This document shows, piece after piece, positions 1-9,372 of a DNA stretch of 64,000 bases. The translations under genes were made by a program, and so were the position numbers. The stretch is from CAZGCA01 sp964524145. GTDB lineage: Bacteria > Hydrogenedentota > CAZGCA01. The notes beneath the pieces were generated by a model. The model made no database searches. It had not been told where the DNA came from and saw only the letters and a list, made by a program, of their open reading frames with translations. The stretch covers positions 1 through 64,000 of the forward strand of contig CAZGCA010000010.1 in assembly GCA_964524145.1 (NCBI GenBank). The letters are read 5' to 3'. The stretch's first letter is position 1, and each line of letters starts with the position of its first letter.

Positions 1-471
1 GACGCCATCAGTCTATCCCACTTCGCATACCAAAACAGACCGCAGACAAACCCCGAAAAAAACAGACCGCCCCTTCATTCCGTACTGTTCTACCCCGCTT
101 CACAAGCATGAACAGGCCAAACTCCAGGCTTGGGCGTCTCGCCCAAGAGACCTTAAGGGAGGAATATGAGTAGCCGTGGGTGAAACCGATGGTAGCTGGG
201 CGTCCCACATGGCAACGAGCTTGAAGGGGTCGAACAGCCCGTGACCACGTCAGAACAGGCAGTTCTCATCAAGTTCAATCACCGCTTCGAGCCATCCCAC
301 AGGTTGCACCTGCGGCTATTCAAATAGCTCCCCTTCGGGGAACTCGAGCGCGGTTATCAAGTGCACAAATTTCCGGACTCTACGCCCAAGAGACCTTGGG
401 CGAGATGCCCAAGCTACGGGAGCCACCCATTCTCTGATAGGCGCGGTTCTGAGGCGGAGATGCTAGCCTGC
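1..471. other. Gene-free left edge with dispersed repeats
   Basis: No convincing gene is seen on either strand. The stretch holds two copies of a short stem-loop, CTTGGGC-N5-GCCCAAG, at 129-147 and 395-413. The same stem-loop recurs at 23864-23882. It also holds one copy of a longer dispersed repeat at 297-341. The downstream minus-strand aminotransferase gene ends at 472. Confidence 0.6.
297..341 (-). repeat. Dispersed repeat, copy 1
   Basis: This 45-base stretch, read on the minus strand, matches 23898-23942 on the plus strand with very few differences. The shared core is a CCCCGAAGGGG palindrome followed by a conserved tail. One copy lies beside the DegT gene and the other beside the DUF2851 gene, so it is an intergenic spreading repeat and not part of a gene. 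Confidence 0.75.
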
Positions 472-1755
472 TTATGTCGATGCGAGTTCGTCTGCGCGGT
501 TTGCAGCGCGGTCGAGCGTGCTCACTACCTGATCGGCGGCATCGGGTGCCGGATCGCTCAGGACAGGCAGGAACACGAGCTGCCGGGCCATCTTCTCCGT
601 GACGGGGAAATCGCCTTCTTTGTATCCGGGATAGTCGCCGCAGAGCGGGCCACGGCCGCGTGTGAAGACGTCGAACCCGTCGGCAAACAGCGGCAATGTG
701 TGGAGAAGCGGGTACCCGCCGTCGTTGACAGTGATGCCCTCGTTGCAGACGGCTTCGCGGAACGCCTGCGTTGACAGTCCGCTCATGGCTTCGGGGTCGT
801 GCAGAATCGGAAACCCGTAGAACCCAGCGCGCTCGGCCCCGTCATACGTCCTGACGGGGTGCAACCCGGGTATATCCTGTATCCCTTCCTCGACGGCTTC
901 GACATACGCGCGGCGCTTCGCGTTCAGTTCGTCCAACCTGTCGAGCTGTACCGATGCGATCCCGATGCCCAGTGGGTGTGACCGCAGCTTTATTCCCAGC
1001 CCCAGCGGCTGAAGGTGGCTGTACTTCTCGGTGACAAGGTCCACGCCTTTGATGCGGTTGACCTGTCCGACAAGGCATGCGCGTTCGAAGCACTCCTCGT
1101 CGTCGGTGACCATCACCCCGCCCTCGCCTGCGCTGACGGGCTTGCTGCCTTGCAAGCTCCAACAACCTGCCGCACCGATACTGCCGCACATACGGCCTTT
1201 GTAGCGGGCACCGTGCGCGTGGGAGACGTCCTCGACGACCGGTATGCCTGTCTCCTCGCTTATCGCCATTATTGCGCCCATGTCGCAGACCAGACCCCAG
1301 AGGTCGACAACGATAATCAACCGCGTCTTGTCCGTGATTCGACGCCGAATATCCTGCGGGTCGATAAGCAGCGTTTCCGGATCGCTCTCGCAGAACACCG
1401 GTCGCGCACCCAGCAGAAGGGCAGGTGCGACCGAGCAAATCCAGGTGTATGTCGGACAGATCACCTCGTCGCCCGGGCCGATTCCGAGACCGAAGAACGC
1501 GCTCAACAACGCCAAGGTCCCGTTACATGTCGTCAAGCAGTAGTTCGACCCGATCCACGTGCGCCACCGTTCCTCGAACGCCCGCACCACCGCCGTCCCG
1601 CCGGAAAGCTCGTTGCGCAGCGTCATCTCATACGCCGCCCGCGCTTCTTGCTCGGTCATTTGCTTCCATTGGTCGAACTCGCTTCGGTCGGGAACAACCG
1701 TCTGCACGAATACCGGCGCTGCTTTTTTGTCCTTCTTCGGACTTTCCGTGCTCAT
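472..1755 (-). CDS. DegT/DnrJ/EryC1/StrS-family PLP aminotransferase
   Basis: A 427-residue PLP-dependent aminotransferase of the type that aminates keto-sugars. The fold-type I signature is clear: TCNGTLAL near residue 77 for phosphate binding, VEDVSHAHGARY near 174 with the pyridine-contacting Asp, and the Schiff-base lysine at about residue 205 in GSKPVSAGEGG. Length is slightly above the usual 370-400 because of a polar N-terminal tail. The ATG at 1755 is preferred over an in-frame codon 60 bases upstream because it opens directly into that tail and has GAAAGAG before it. It lies 67 bases after the isomerase gene and probably belongs to the same operon. The substrate cannot be told from sequence; this family also includes regulatory and non-sugar members. 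Confidence 0.88.
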   Translation of the reverse strand: MSTESPKKDKKAAPVFVQTVVPDRSEFDQWKQMTEQEARAAYEMTLRNELSGGTAVVRAFEERWRTWIGSNYCLTTCNGTLALLSAFFGLGIGPGDEVICPTYTWICSVAPALLLGARPVFCESDPETLLIDPQDIRRRITDKTRLIIVVDLWGLVCDMGAIMAISEETGIPVVEDVSHAHGARYKGRMCGSIGAAGCWSLQGSKPVSAGEGGVMVTDDEECFERACLVGQVNRIKGVDLVTEKYSHLQPLGLGIKLRSHPLGIGIASVQLDRLDELNAKRRAYVEAVEEGIQDIPGLHPVRTYDGAERAGFYGFPILHDPEAMSGLSTQAFREAVCNEGITVNDGGYPLLHTLPLFADGFDVFTRGRGPLCGDYPGYKEGDFPVTEKMARQLVFLPVLSDPAPDAADQVVSTLDRAANRADELAST

Positions 1756-1822
1756 ATCAGACTCTTTCGTACACGACGTGAGGGGTCCTGACGCCGGCAC
1801 CTGCACTACGTGCAACGGCGCG

Positions 1823-2629
1823 TCAGAACTTCTTCAGATACTCGAGGCTTCGAGTGGCGATCGTCTCGGGATCAGGCGAGAAATCGAACACCTCGACGCT
1901 GACGTAGCCCGCGTATTCGATCTCGCGTAACGCACCTATTATCGGGCCGAAATCAACATCCCCGAATCCGGGCCCGCGCAGGTTGGCGTCGTTTGCGTGG
2001 AAATGCGCCAGGTGGTCGCGCGACCCCCGTATGATGTCCGGTATCGGCATATCCTCCGCCGACATCGCCTTCACGTCAAGGTGGAGCCGCACATTCGGAT
2101 GGTTGATTCGCTCGATCAGTTCTATCGTCTCGGTGTGTGTTGTCAGGAAGTTCGTTTCGGCCTGGGTGAGCGGTTCGAGCGCGAACGTCACACCGCGTTC
2201 GGCACCCCGTTCGGCGGCCCGGAGAAAGACGTCCGCGGCGTACTCGACCGCTTTGTCCCGGGTGACACCTTCGACCATACTGCGCTGTTTGGGAGAGCCG
2301 AACACGACAACCGATCCGCCAAGGTCGGCGCAGCAGTTCGCGAGCTCGATAAGGTATTGAACGGTTCTCTCGCGCACGTCCTTGTCGGGCGACGTGACAT
2401 GCAATCCTTCGGGTCCGACCAGGACCCAGTGCAGGCCGACGATGTCGATCCCGGCATCAGCCGCCTCGTCTCGTATTGCCGTCCGGCGCTCGGGGTCAAG
2501 CTCGAAGACCGACTTGCACAATGTGAACGGGGCTATCTCTATGCCGTCGTACCCCACGCCCGCCACGTACTTGAACGTCGCGTCGGTCGTCCAGTTCTCA
2601 AAAACCTCGTTGCAGATCGCATACTTCAT
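1823..2629 (-). CDS. Sugar-phosphate isomerase/epimerase (xylose isomerase-like TIM barrel)
   Basis: A cytosolic TIM-barrel protein of about 268 residues in the AP-endonuclease-2/xylose isomerase-like superfamily. These enzymes isomerise or epimerise sugars with a divalent metal. Expected metal-ligand segments are visible: ALEPLT near 150, HLDVKAM near 184, HFHAND near 210 and SVEVFDF near 245. The start ATG shares one base with the stop of the upstream regulator gene (TGATG), with a GTG immediately before it, so translation is probably coupled. Together with the aminotransferase downstream and the porin upstream it suggests a pathway for an unusual sugar or inositol. The exact substrate is unknown. 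Confidence 0.85.
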   Translation of the reverse strand: MKYAICNEVFENWTTDATFKYVAGVGYDGIEIAPFTLCKSVFELDPERRTAIRDEAADAGIDIVGLHWVLVGPEGLHVTSPDKDVRERTVQYLIELANCCADLGGSVVVFGSPKQRSMVEGVTRDKAVEYAADVFLRAAERGAERGVTFALEPLTQAETNFLTTHTETIELIERINHPNVRLHLDVKAMSAEDMPIPDIIRGSRDHLAHFHANDANLRGPGFGDVDFGPIIGALREIEYAGYVSVEVFDFSPDPETIATRSLEYLKKF

Positions 2630-4020
2630 CACTCGGTGCTCCCGTTGTTGTTAGCGTTCTCCTTGCCGGCGTCCTCAGTGCCAAGGCACGTCTCGCTGAC
2701 GACCCTGTCGCCGCCGGCCCGTTTAGCCGTGTACATAAACTGGTCGACCAACTGGATAAACTCCTTGGGCGTCACCTTTCCGTCGTATGCCATCAAACCT
2801 ATGCTCAACGTCAGTGTGCCCAGACCGCACTGCCTGAACGATCCGCGCAACCGTTCCGCGATTTGTTGGGCTTGCTGCTTGGTGGCCTCCGGAAGGATCA
2901 CAGTGAACTCGTCGCCGCCGTAACGGAATCCCATATCCACGTGCTCGCGCGTGCATTCGAACACGATCTCTCCTGTCTTCTCCAGCACGGCGTCGCCTGC
3001 GAGATGGCCATTTGTGTCGTTGTACCCCTTGAACCCGTCGATATCGAAGAGAAGCAACGACAATGGACGATTCTGGCGGCCGGCTCGCTCGATCTCCGCT
3101 GTTAGCCGTTCATGAAAGCATTGGTGGTTGTAGAGTTTCGTCAGGCCGTCTTTGATCGAGAGCTCTTTCAGCTCTTCTTCGAGCTGTACCCGGTCCGTGA
3201 TATCCTTGCTCACTCCGAGAGTGCCGATGACGTTGCCGTCTTTGTCGGTCAACAACGAAGCCGATACACTCACGGGCACCCAGGTACCGTCCGTGTGACG
3301 CCATTTCATCTCGTAGTTCTTTATCCTCTTATGAGTATAGAGGAGCTTCATGACCTGACGGGCTTGTTCAATGCCGCCGAGGTAGAACTCCCACGCGTGT
3401 CGCCCAAGAACCTCCTCGGGGTTCCATCCAAGCAGTTCTCCCGCGCCCCGACCCACAAACGTGAGCCTGCCCTTCTTGTCGGTGCTCACGATCGCATCAG
3501 CGGTACTATCGATAAGATTCTGAAGGTAGTCCTTGGTACGCCTCAGCTCTGCGTTGGTCGCCTCCAGTTGTCGCGTGGCATCCTTGACCCGTTGTTCGAG
3601 CGTGTTATGGTAGCGGGTGTTCTCGAGGATTAGTTTTCGCTTGGCCAAGGCGTTCTTGACGCTGATAGCGACCTCGTCGAGGTTGAACGGTTTTGTGATG
3701 TAGTCATCGGCCCCGACTCGCAACGCATCGACCGCCGTACTCACATCCGTGAACGCAGTGAGCATGATCACGCTCGTGTCCGGCCGCTTCAGTTTTACAC
3801 GCCGGGCCAACTCTATCCCGTCCATGCCCGGCAACCTGATATCAATGAGCAGGACAGAAAATTCCTCCTGGTCGAAAGTGCGAAGTGCGTCCTCGGAGTT
3901 GCCCGCCACAGCGCACTGGTGGCCTTCCATCTCGAGTCGGAAGGATATGACGTCGAGGACGTTCTCTTCGTCGTCAATTATCAGAACACGGTCCGGGCAG
4001 ATCTGCGTGTCCTCGCCCAT
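2629..4020 (-). CDS. Response regulator with PAS and GGDEF domains (putative diguanylate cyclase)
   Basis: A 463-residue soluble signalling protein. Residues 10-125 form a REC domain with phosphoacceptor Asp60 (LLIDIRLPGMDG), Thr88 and Lys110. A short coiled linker (130-165) leads to a PAS domain (about 165-280) and a GGDEF domain (290-440) with an intact GGDEF at 368-372, so c-di-GMP synthesis is likely. The inhibitory RxxD site is not at the usual spacing (REHVD precedes the motif), so product inhibition may be absent. The ATG at 4020 is chosen over a TTG three codons earlier. It starts 5 bases past the porin stop and overlaps the isomerase start by one base, so a second-messenger enzyme is co-translated with sugar genes. 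No partner histidine kinase is in view. Confidence 0.9.
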   Translation of the reverse strand: MGEDTQICPDRVLIIDDEENVLDVISFRLEMEGHQCAVAGNSEDALRTFDQEEFSVLLIDIRLPGMDGIELARRVKLKRPDTSVIMLTAFTDVSTAVDALRVGADDYITKPFNLDEVAISVKNALAKRKLILENTRYHNTLEQRVKDATRQLEATNAELRRTKDYLQNLIDSTADAIVSTDKKGRLTFVGRGAGELLGWNPEEVLGRHAWEFYLGGIEQARQVMKLLYTHKRIKNYEMKWRHTDGTWVPVSVSASLLTDKDGNVIGTLGVSKDITDRVQLEEELKELSIKDGLTKLYNHQCFHERLTAEIERAGRQNRPLSLLLFDIDGFKGYNDTNGHLAGDAVLEKTGEIVFECTREHVDMGFRYGGDEFTVILPEATKQQAQQIAERLRGSFRQCGLGTLTLSIGLMAYDGKVTPKEFIQLVDQFMYTAKRAGGDRVVSETCLGTEDAGKENANNNGSTE

Positions 4021-4025
4021 TGCCG

Positions 4026-5372
4026 TCAAAACTCCAGCCTGCCTTCGAGGAAGAAGTAGTCCGCGTCCGCGTCGTCAGTTCCTCTCCGCTTCAGCCCGTT
4101 GTACGATAGCGGGACGCCGTCCTCCAGGGCATCGTCAGCGAAGAAATGCGCCCAACCTGCACGCAGTGATAGGCCGTTGGAATAATCGTAGGTCGCGGAG
4201 ACGTCAATCTCGTGCCCGATCTCGGCCGCACCCTGCAGTTCCCGGCGTCCGGAGCCAAACAGTCTTTTCATGAAGCTGCCCGAGCGCAAGTATATCTCGT
4301 CCTGATCGGCCAGGTAATAGTGCCATTTGAGGTCGAGCTTGAGCTTCTCGATTGGCTTCGCCCGGGCCATGGCGTGAAACACGAACAGATTGCTCAGGTC
4401 AGCCCTCCTGTCGAGTATCTCGCCGTATTCGACATCGGAGAACAGCCTGTTGAAAGCACGCGCATCATCATCGTACCAATCGTCGTCGCCGCTAAAAAAC
4501 GCCATGCCGACGCCGAGCCGGGGCTCCCACTCGGTATCGTCAAATGTGTAGCCGAGCACTGAGTCTATCGCCCAGGCATCGTAGTCAGCCCGTCTCCGGA
4601 ACCACGCAGCATCCCCAAACTGGTATGCGCCCTCCAGGCTGTAATCGAAGGCCCGGTATATGCCGAACAGCCGCCCGCCTACCGTGTGCAATCTGTCCGT
4701 ATCCGCACGTGGTTCCGTATCATCTTCAGCGTTGCGCACGAACAGCCAGTACGTGTCCAGAGAAAGCTCTTCCAGTGTACCGTACGTGCCGTACAGGCCG
4801 TAGAAGTCCGTATCAGCATCGGTTTCTTGGGCTCGCCGCTCGACAAGCTTCGACGCCCAGGCATCGATCTGGATGTCCCCACGCGTGTAGCGCAACTTGA
4901 CCGTGTCGAAACTCAGCCCCGAGAACAGCGAATTGGCGTCCCTGTTTCCCAAAAGCCATTCTCGACCGTAGGCGAGTTCCTGCCTACCCACCCTGACTGT
5001 GAGCGGGTAATCGAAAAGCTTCTCGGCTTCCAGCCAACCCTGGTACAGCTCGACGTCCCCGCTGTCATCCTCCGGTACGGTCAGGCGCACGGGCCTCAGC
5101 CCGACGAAATCGTCCCCATAGATGTCGTATGACTGGAATTCCAGGAACGCATTGACCCCCTCCGTCAGGACCGCGTTCAGATTGAGCCGGGTGCGCTGCT
5201 CGATGAAGTCGTCCGCGTGCCGACGGTCATCAAACGCAACGGGATCAAGATACTGGCCGCGCACACGTATACCGCCTCCGAGCTCGGCGCTGTTGAGATC
5301 GGCATGAGCTAGCGTCGTGAACGCCAATACCCCAATTACGACAACCGCGAACCTGTGAAACCGACGTTTCAA
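4026..5372 (-). CDS. Outer-membrane beta-barrel protein, alginate-export/porin type
   Basis: A 448-residue protein with a classic signal peptide (KRRFHR, a hydrophobic core, cleavage after LAHA near residue 24). It is followed by alternating-hydrophobicity strands rich in Arg, Asp and Tyr, ending in a C-terminal FFLEGRLEF with terminal Phe, typical of BAM-inserted barrels. The phrases RTRLNLNA and YQGWLEAEKLFDYPLTVRVGRQ resemble the alginate-export (AlgE-like) family. The start is TTG; a GGGGGT stretch lies a few bases upstream and no better start exists before the signal peptide. It is the first gene of the operon with the GGDEF regulator and sugar enzymes, so it may take up or export an oligosaccharide. 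Substrate is unknown. Confidence 0.82.
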   Translation of the reverse strand: MKRRFHRFAVVVIGVLAFTTLAHADLNSAELGGGIRVRGQYLDPVAFDDRRHADDFIEQRTRLNLNAVLTEGVNAFLEFQSYDIYGDDFVGLRPVRLTVPEDDSGDVELYQGWLEAEKLFDYPLTVRVGRQELAYGREWLLGNRDANSLFSGLSFDTVKLRYTRGDIQIDAWASKLVERRAQETDADTDFYGLYGTYGTLEELSLDTYWLFVRNAEDDTEPRADTDRLHTVGGRLFGIYRAFDYSLEGAYQFGDAAWFRRRADYDAWAIDSVLGYTFDDTEWEPRLGVGMAFFSGDDDWYDDDARAFNRLFSDVEYGEILDRRADLSNLFVFHAMARAKPIEKLKLDLKWHYYLADQDEIYLRSGSFMKRLFGSGRRELQGAAEIGHEIDVSATYDYSNGLSLRAGWAHFFADDALEDGVPLSYNGLKRRGTDDADADYFFLEGRLEF

Positions 5373-5712
5373 GTTGTACCCCCACCGCTTCAGCAGGAAT
5401 ATACTCTACAATCCTAACTTTATCAGCACTTCTCCCGTTCTGTCAAGCCGGGTGTGTCCGGTCGGGCGCGTGTGCTGTCACGCTCGTCCACACGGTCCCC
5501 CGTGGGAACGCACACACAGAGCGTGATCGGCTGTTGGGTCTCTGCCGGAACTGACAGGGCGTTATTCATTCCCACGGAGGACCGTGGGAACGAGAACAAC
5601 AATAGGTGTGTCCAAAACGAGCGGGCCGTCGCGTTGACATTGTTTCATTAGCCCGATACCATGGGGGTAGGTAGGATACTGCAAAGCGGAGCGAAACCAG
5701 GGACGAAAGGTT
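5373..5712. repeat. Divergent intergenic region with palindromic repeat
   Basis: This 340-base gap separates the leftward porin operon from the rightward UroD-like gene. It carries a near-perfect palindrome at 5569-5590 (TTCCCACGG, 4-base loop, CCGTGGGAA). A related half-copy, CCGTGGGAACG, lies near 5502. This is the style of REP-like repeats found scattered in such genomes. No clear -35/-10 pair was identified. AAAGG lies just before the ATG at 5713. Confidence 0.6.
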
Positions 5713-6768
5713 ATGACAGGCAGAGAGCGGATTCTCGCAGCATTTGAGGGCGAGCGGCCCGACCATTACGGGGTGTTCGAACATTATTGGGGTGAGGCGA
5801 TTGACCTGTGGAAGACGCAGGGGCTACCGTCGGACGTCGACCCCGCGGACTACTTCCAGCTCGACCTGCGCAACATGGGCTGGTTCGATACTTCGTTCCA
5901 GTTTCCCGTCGAGACTGTCGCCGAGGAAGGCGACTACATCATCGAACGCAACAACAACGGCGTGCTCTTGAAACGTCACAAGACCGAGAGCGGCCACACG
6001 CCGCACTGGCTCGACCATAAAGTCTGCGACCGGAACTCGTGGGAGAAGTACAAGGGCCGTCTCGTGATGAACGACGACCGCGTTGCCCTCGACCCGGGCG
6101 ATCTCTCGAGAGAACTGCGCGACAAGGGGCTGTTTGTGTGTCTCGCAGGGACGGAACCGTACGAGTGTTTCTGGTCGGTCTTCGGCCAGGCAAACCTGTT
6201 CATGCTCATGCTCGACGACCCGGAATTGGTGAGAGATGTTTTCTCGACGGCGGCGGATCTTCTTATCCAGATAATCGATCGGTACCACAGCGACGGCGTC
6301 TACTTCGACGGTGTCTGGTTTTATGGCGACGTGGGATACCGGAACGGGACCCTTTTCAGCGGGTCGGTGTATGACTCGATGCTCGCTGAACCGCATCGCC
6401 GGCTTTGCGACTACGTTCATTCGATCGGCAAGAAGGTCATACTGCACTCGTGCGGCAGGATAGAGTCGTTCATTCCGCGATTCATCGAGGCAGGGTTCGA
6501 CGCCATCCAGCCGCTCGAAGCCAAGTGCAGCCAGGACATTCGCGACCTTATTCCTGAATACGGTCGGCAGACAGTGTTCTTCGGCAATATGGATGTGAGG
6601 GCACTCTCTGGAACGCGCGCGGATGTCGAGGCTGAGATCGTGCCGAAGCTCGAAGCCACACGCGGCACGTACAACTATATCTTCCACTCGGACCACTCGG
6701 TACCGCAGACCGTGAGCTTCGACAGCTACTGTTATGCGCTCGAACTGGTGCGCGGGTTCACACCGTGA
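5713..6768 (+). CDS. Uroporphyrinogen decarboxylase-like protein (UroD/MtaA superfamily)
   Basis: A 351-residue TIM-barrel protein starting MTGRERILAAFEGERPD, a typical opening for the corrinoid-methyltransferase branch of the UroD superfamily (MtaA/CmuA-like). Other family segments are SCGRI near residue 245, FDAIQPLEAK near 262 and FFGNMDVR near 289. True HemE proteins are similar in length but begin differently, so heme synthesis is unlikely. Members in PVC-type genomes often sit beside sugar or methyl-transfer genes; no corrinoid protein is visible here. It is preceded by GAAAGG and stands alone on the plus strand. The methyl donor or other substrate is unknown. Confidence 0.85.
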   Translation: MTGRERILAAFEGERPDHYGVFEHYWGEAIDLWKTQGLPSDVDPADYFQLDLRNMGWFDTSFQFPVETVAEEGDYIIERNNNGVLLKRHKTESGHTPHWLDHKVCDRNSWEKYKGRLVMNDDRVALDPGDLSRELRDKGLFVCLAGTEPYECFWSVFGQANLFMLMLDDPELVRDVFSTAADLLIQIIDRYHSDGVYFDGVWFYGDVGYRNGTLFSGSVYDSMLAEPHRRLCDYVHSIGKKVILHSCGRIESFIPRFIEAGFDAIQPLEAKCSQDIRDLIPEYGRQTVFFGNMDVRALSGTRADVEAEIVPKLEATRGTYNYIFHSDHSVPQTVSFDSYCYALELVRGFTP

Positions 6769-6865
6769 CTCCTGAGTCCGGCAACGGCTTAGCTGCCGGC
6801 GGGTTCCCGGTCGCGCATCCTCCTGTATGTGGTCGCCAAAGCAGTGTCGAGGAAGAGAGTCGGGC

Positions 6866-7489
6866 GTGAAAAACCGCAAGATGATGATCGTCGAACTGAT
6901 GAGCTGCTCTCATGCCGCCGAGCAAACCGTGGTTGACAAGTACTTGCTGAACCGCGGTGTGCCGGACGATCTTAATGAGCCCAGGATCGTCGAGAGGATA
7001 CTGGTGCAATCGCCCAACCTGCTGCGCGAGATGATCGTTCATTTCTTCATAGCTGGGTTTCCGCGCGCATCGCTCGGAACCTTGCTTCGATCTCGTGAAA
7101 CGTCGTATTGCGGCTATGAAGACATTGCTCAAGACGTCAGGCCGCGAGCCGTCACTTCGATGGACCTGCTCGAGTTGCGCGAGTTCGTTGGAAAGAACTC
7201 CTGCGAGCGCCGTCCGGATCACGTCCGCTCACTTGCCTACGCGATGATGATCGCGGGGAAGATGGTGTGTCCGAACCTGCTCAGCGATCTCGCCCCCGTT
7301 TGCATTTCCGGCTGCTGCGACTCCGCCGATGGCGCTTGCGAGCGGAGGGCCAAAACACGTTGCTCGATGGTTGCCCATCTGCTGGCGGAGCAAGAACCCC
7401 TCGCTGAAAAGCCGTTTCGATACGTTGCCGCCCTCGACCTGGAAGGGATCACAACCACACCGACGAGACTTCTCGTGAGACGAACGTAA
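6866..7489 (+). CDS. Hypothetical protein, uncertain
   Basis: An open frame of 207 codons from a GTG preceded by GGAAGAGAG. The predicted protein is soluble and cysteine-rich in its second half (several Cys between residues 130 and 180). I recognise no domain. The opposite strand also stays open over part of the region, so coding on this strand is only a modest bet. Support comes from the ribosome site, the plausible mix of charged and hydrophobic residues (MIVELMSCSHAAEQTVVDKY near the start), and its position 8 bases before the end of the convergent gene at 7498. It may also be a decayed gene. Confidence 0.35.
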   Translation: MKNRKMMIVELMSCSHAAEQTVVDKYLLNRGVPDDLNEPRIVERILVQSPNLLREMIVHFFIAGFPRASLGTLLRSRETSYCGYEDIAQDVRPRAVTSMDLLELREFVGKNSCERRPDHVRSLAYAMMIAGKMVCPNLLSDLAPVCISGCCDSADGACERRAKTRCSMVAHLLAEQEPLAEKPFRYVAALDLEGITTTPTRLLVRRT

Positions 7490-7497
7490 GAACGGCT

Positions 7498-7923
7498 TCA
7501 GCGCCGGGCAGCAGCCCGGCAGTACCCGTCTTCCGCAGCACAAGAATAGCTCTCGATCAGCCGCCATCCGTCGTCATCGCGCGCGTAAACGTAAGAGATT
7601 TCCTGCACGTCTTGGTTTGGGGTGTGCGATCTGGGTTGAACGACCAGCGTCACTTTGCCCACGGCATTTCCGAAGAAGACGTTCTCGAACGTGCACGTCG
7701 CGACAACCTCGACATCTGCTTCGGGACCTTCGGCGGGCACGGGAATGGGATCCGCTCTGTTCTGTTCCTCGATCTGTTCGAGTCCGATCTGCTCGAGTTC
7801 GCGCTCGAGCCGCCACACACGAACCTTATGCAGCGCTCCTGCAACGATTACGAGCGATAGAACACCGAGCAGAATACTTAGACGAAGCTTGCCGCCTGTT
7901 TCCGGCAGGAATGCCACAGGCAT
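7498..7923 (-). CDS. Small single-pass membrane protein, unknown function
   Basis: A 141-residue protein with one membrane segment near residues 14-33 (ILLGVLSLVIVAGALHKV). A short acidic coiled stretch follows, then a small periplasmic domain with DVEVVATCTFENVFFGN and a C-terminal part ending in YSCAAEDGYCRAAARR. Three cysteines in the exported part could form a disulfide. The ATG at 7921-7923 is chosen because AAAGGGA lies upstream at good spacing and the membrane helix then falls close to the N-terminus. No family recognised and the neighbours give no clue. Confidence 0.6.
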   Translation of the reverse strand: MPVAFLPETGGKLRLSILLGVLSLVIVAGALHKVRVWRLERELEQIGLEQIEEQNRADPIPVPAEGPEADVEVVATCTFENVFFGNAVGKVTLVVQPRSHTPNQDVQEISYVYARDDDGWRLIESYSCAAEDGYCRAAARR

Positions 7924-8429
7924 ACCGTGTTCCCTTTCTCGGTTCCCCAAACAAGGCAGCAGCTCTTGCCGACATACCGCCATGGCGGAGTCGCATCGAG
8001 TGGTTCCCGAGAGCGACGGGCGAGCCCGTGCCCGTTCATCTCCACTATGGTACTCTCAAGACACTGCCCGCGTCAAAGCAACTGAAGAAGTTTGCAGAAC
8101 GTGTGGGGCGACCGGAAGCACCGTGGAACACAAAGTCAAACTGACTTATAGAACGGAGGAATAGGAGGGGTGGAGGGCCGCGTTGGGGGAGAGTCGCGAC
8201 CCTCCGGGGGAGTTACGTTACACCATTATCCGGCGCTCTTCGATGCCGGCTTCTTATCTTTTGATGAGCGGTGCTTCACCCCGCCTTGGACATGCATACA
8301 TTGGCATCCGCCAAACCCGCTCACGATGATTATACCACGAACATCCGGGCACGTCAAGTCCTCGGGAAAAAAAGTCTGTTCTCGACGACTGGTTCCGACC
8401 AATCGCGGCCTTCCTGGTGCGGTTCCAGG
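7924..8429. other. Gap with no identified gene
   Basis: About 500 bases between two minus-strand genes. Several frames are open for 80-170 codons but none has a good start, a recognisable motif or a composition that stands out. A stretch near 8090-8160 reads CRTCGATGSTVEHKVKL in one frame, which could be a decayed zinc-ribbon end, but the upstream part of that frame is not protein-like. Confidence 0.4.
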
Positions 8430-9371
8430 TCAAGGCAAACCCGCCAATCCGCTGCAGAGCAGCCCGAACATCTTATCCGCGTCCAGATCAACGGCAACGT
8501 CAATACCCGGGGATCCGGCCTTATGGGTCTCATCGGCGCAGACCGTCTTGCCATACGTTGCCTCGTCCCGAAGCTCCACGTCCACACGCATTTTTCTCGA
8601 CCTGATAAGCGACCGGTCGTGGACGACGGCTACGGCACACGGATCGTGCAGGATACAGTGGTGCACGCCGCGAATGTCGACGTACCGTTGTGCAAGGAAC
8701 GTCAGCGCTTCTGAAACGAACTGCGACGAGCGTGTGCCAATATTGCGGATAGTCTCAATCTGGGTGCGATGAATCTCAAACCGGGTCGTCACGTTCAGCC
8801 CTATCATGGTCAGTGGCAGTCCACTGTGGGTAACGACGTGAGCGGCCTCGGCGTCCGCGCAGATATTAAACTCGGCCGCAGGCGTCTCGTTACCTCCCGC
8901 AGTGGAGCCACCCATGAATACGACCTCGTCAATCCGATCAGCGATGCGCGGTTCCAGCAGCAAAGCCATGGCGAGGTTTGTCTGCGGCCCGATGAGCACA
9001 ACCGTCACCTTCTCCTCGGAGCGGAGAAGCGTTTCGATGATGAACTGAACAGCGTGGGTTTCGACAGGCCGCTTCTTCGGTGGAGGAAGGTCGATGCCGC
9101 CCAGCCCCTGGACGCCGTGAATCCTCTCGGCCTCGATCCGGCTGCGAACGAGCGGCCGCTCCATCCCCGCAGCGACCGGAACATCGCTGAGGCCGGCCAG
9201 TTCGCACACCATCAGTGCATTGCGTGTGGTGTTCTCGAGGGAACTGTTCCCTGCGACAGTAGTGATGCCGAGCAGACGTATGTCCTCGAGGGCCGCAGCC
9301 AGTAGAATGGCGACAGCGTCGTCCAGCCCGGGATCGCAGTCGAGCAGGACTCGTCTCGGGCGGGCTGCCAT
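8430..9371 (-). CDS. Inosine-uridine-preferring nucleoside hydrolase family
   Basis: A 313-residue IUNH-family protein that would split ribonucleosides into base and ribose. The calcium/ribose signature DCDPGLDDA is at residues 10-18, followed by GITTVAGNSSLENTTRN near 38-54, FMGGSTAGGN near 150, EFNICADAEAA near 166 and HDPCAVAVV near 243. The start ATG at 9371 follows the PIG-L stop by one base. The N-terminal sequence of an upstream in-frame extension is low-complexity and overlaps that gene, so it was rejected. Likely cytosolic and co-transcribed with the deacetylase and acyl-CoA ligase genes upstream. Confidence 0.9.
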   Translation of the reverse strand: MAARPRRVLLDCDPGLDDAVAILLAAALEDIRLLGITTVAGNSSLENTTRNALMVCELAGLSDVPVAAGMERPLVRSRIEAERIHGVQGLGGIDLPPPKKRPVETHAVQFIIETLLRSEEKVTVVLIGPQTNLAMALLLEPRIADRIDEVVFMGGSTAGGNETPAAEFNICADAEAAHVVTHSGLPLTMIGLNVTTRFEIHRTQIETIRNIGTRSSQFVSEALTFLAQRYVDIRGVHHCILHDPCAVAVVHDRSLIRSRKMRVDVELRDEATYGKTVCADETHKAGSPGIDVAVDLDADKMFGLLCSGLAGLP

Positions 9372-9372
9372 G

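Noticed and set aside
6758..7567. Two minus-strand frames opposite the hypothetical gene at 6866
   Set aside because: Neither has a ribosome site or recognisable sequence. The first also runs past the end of the UroD-like gene.
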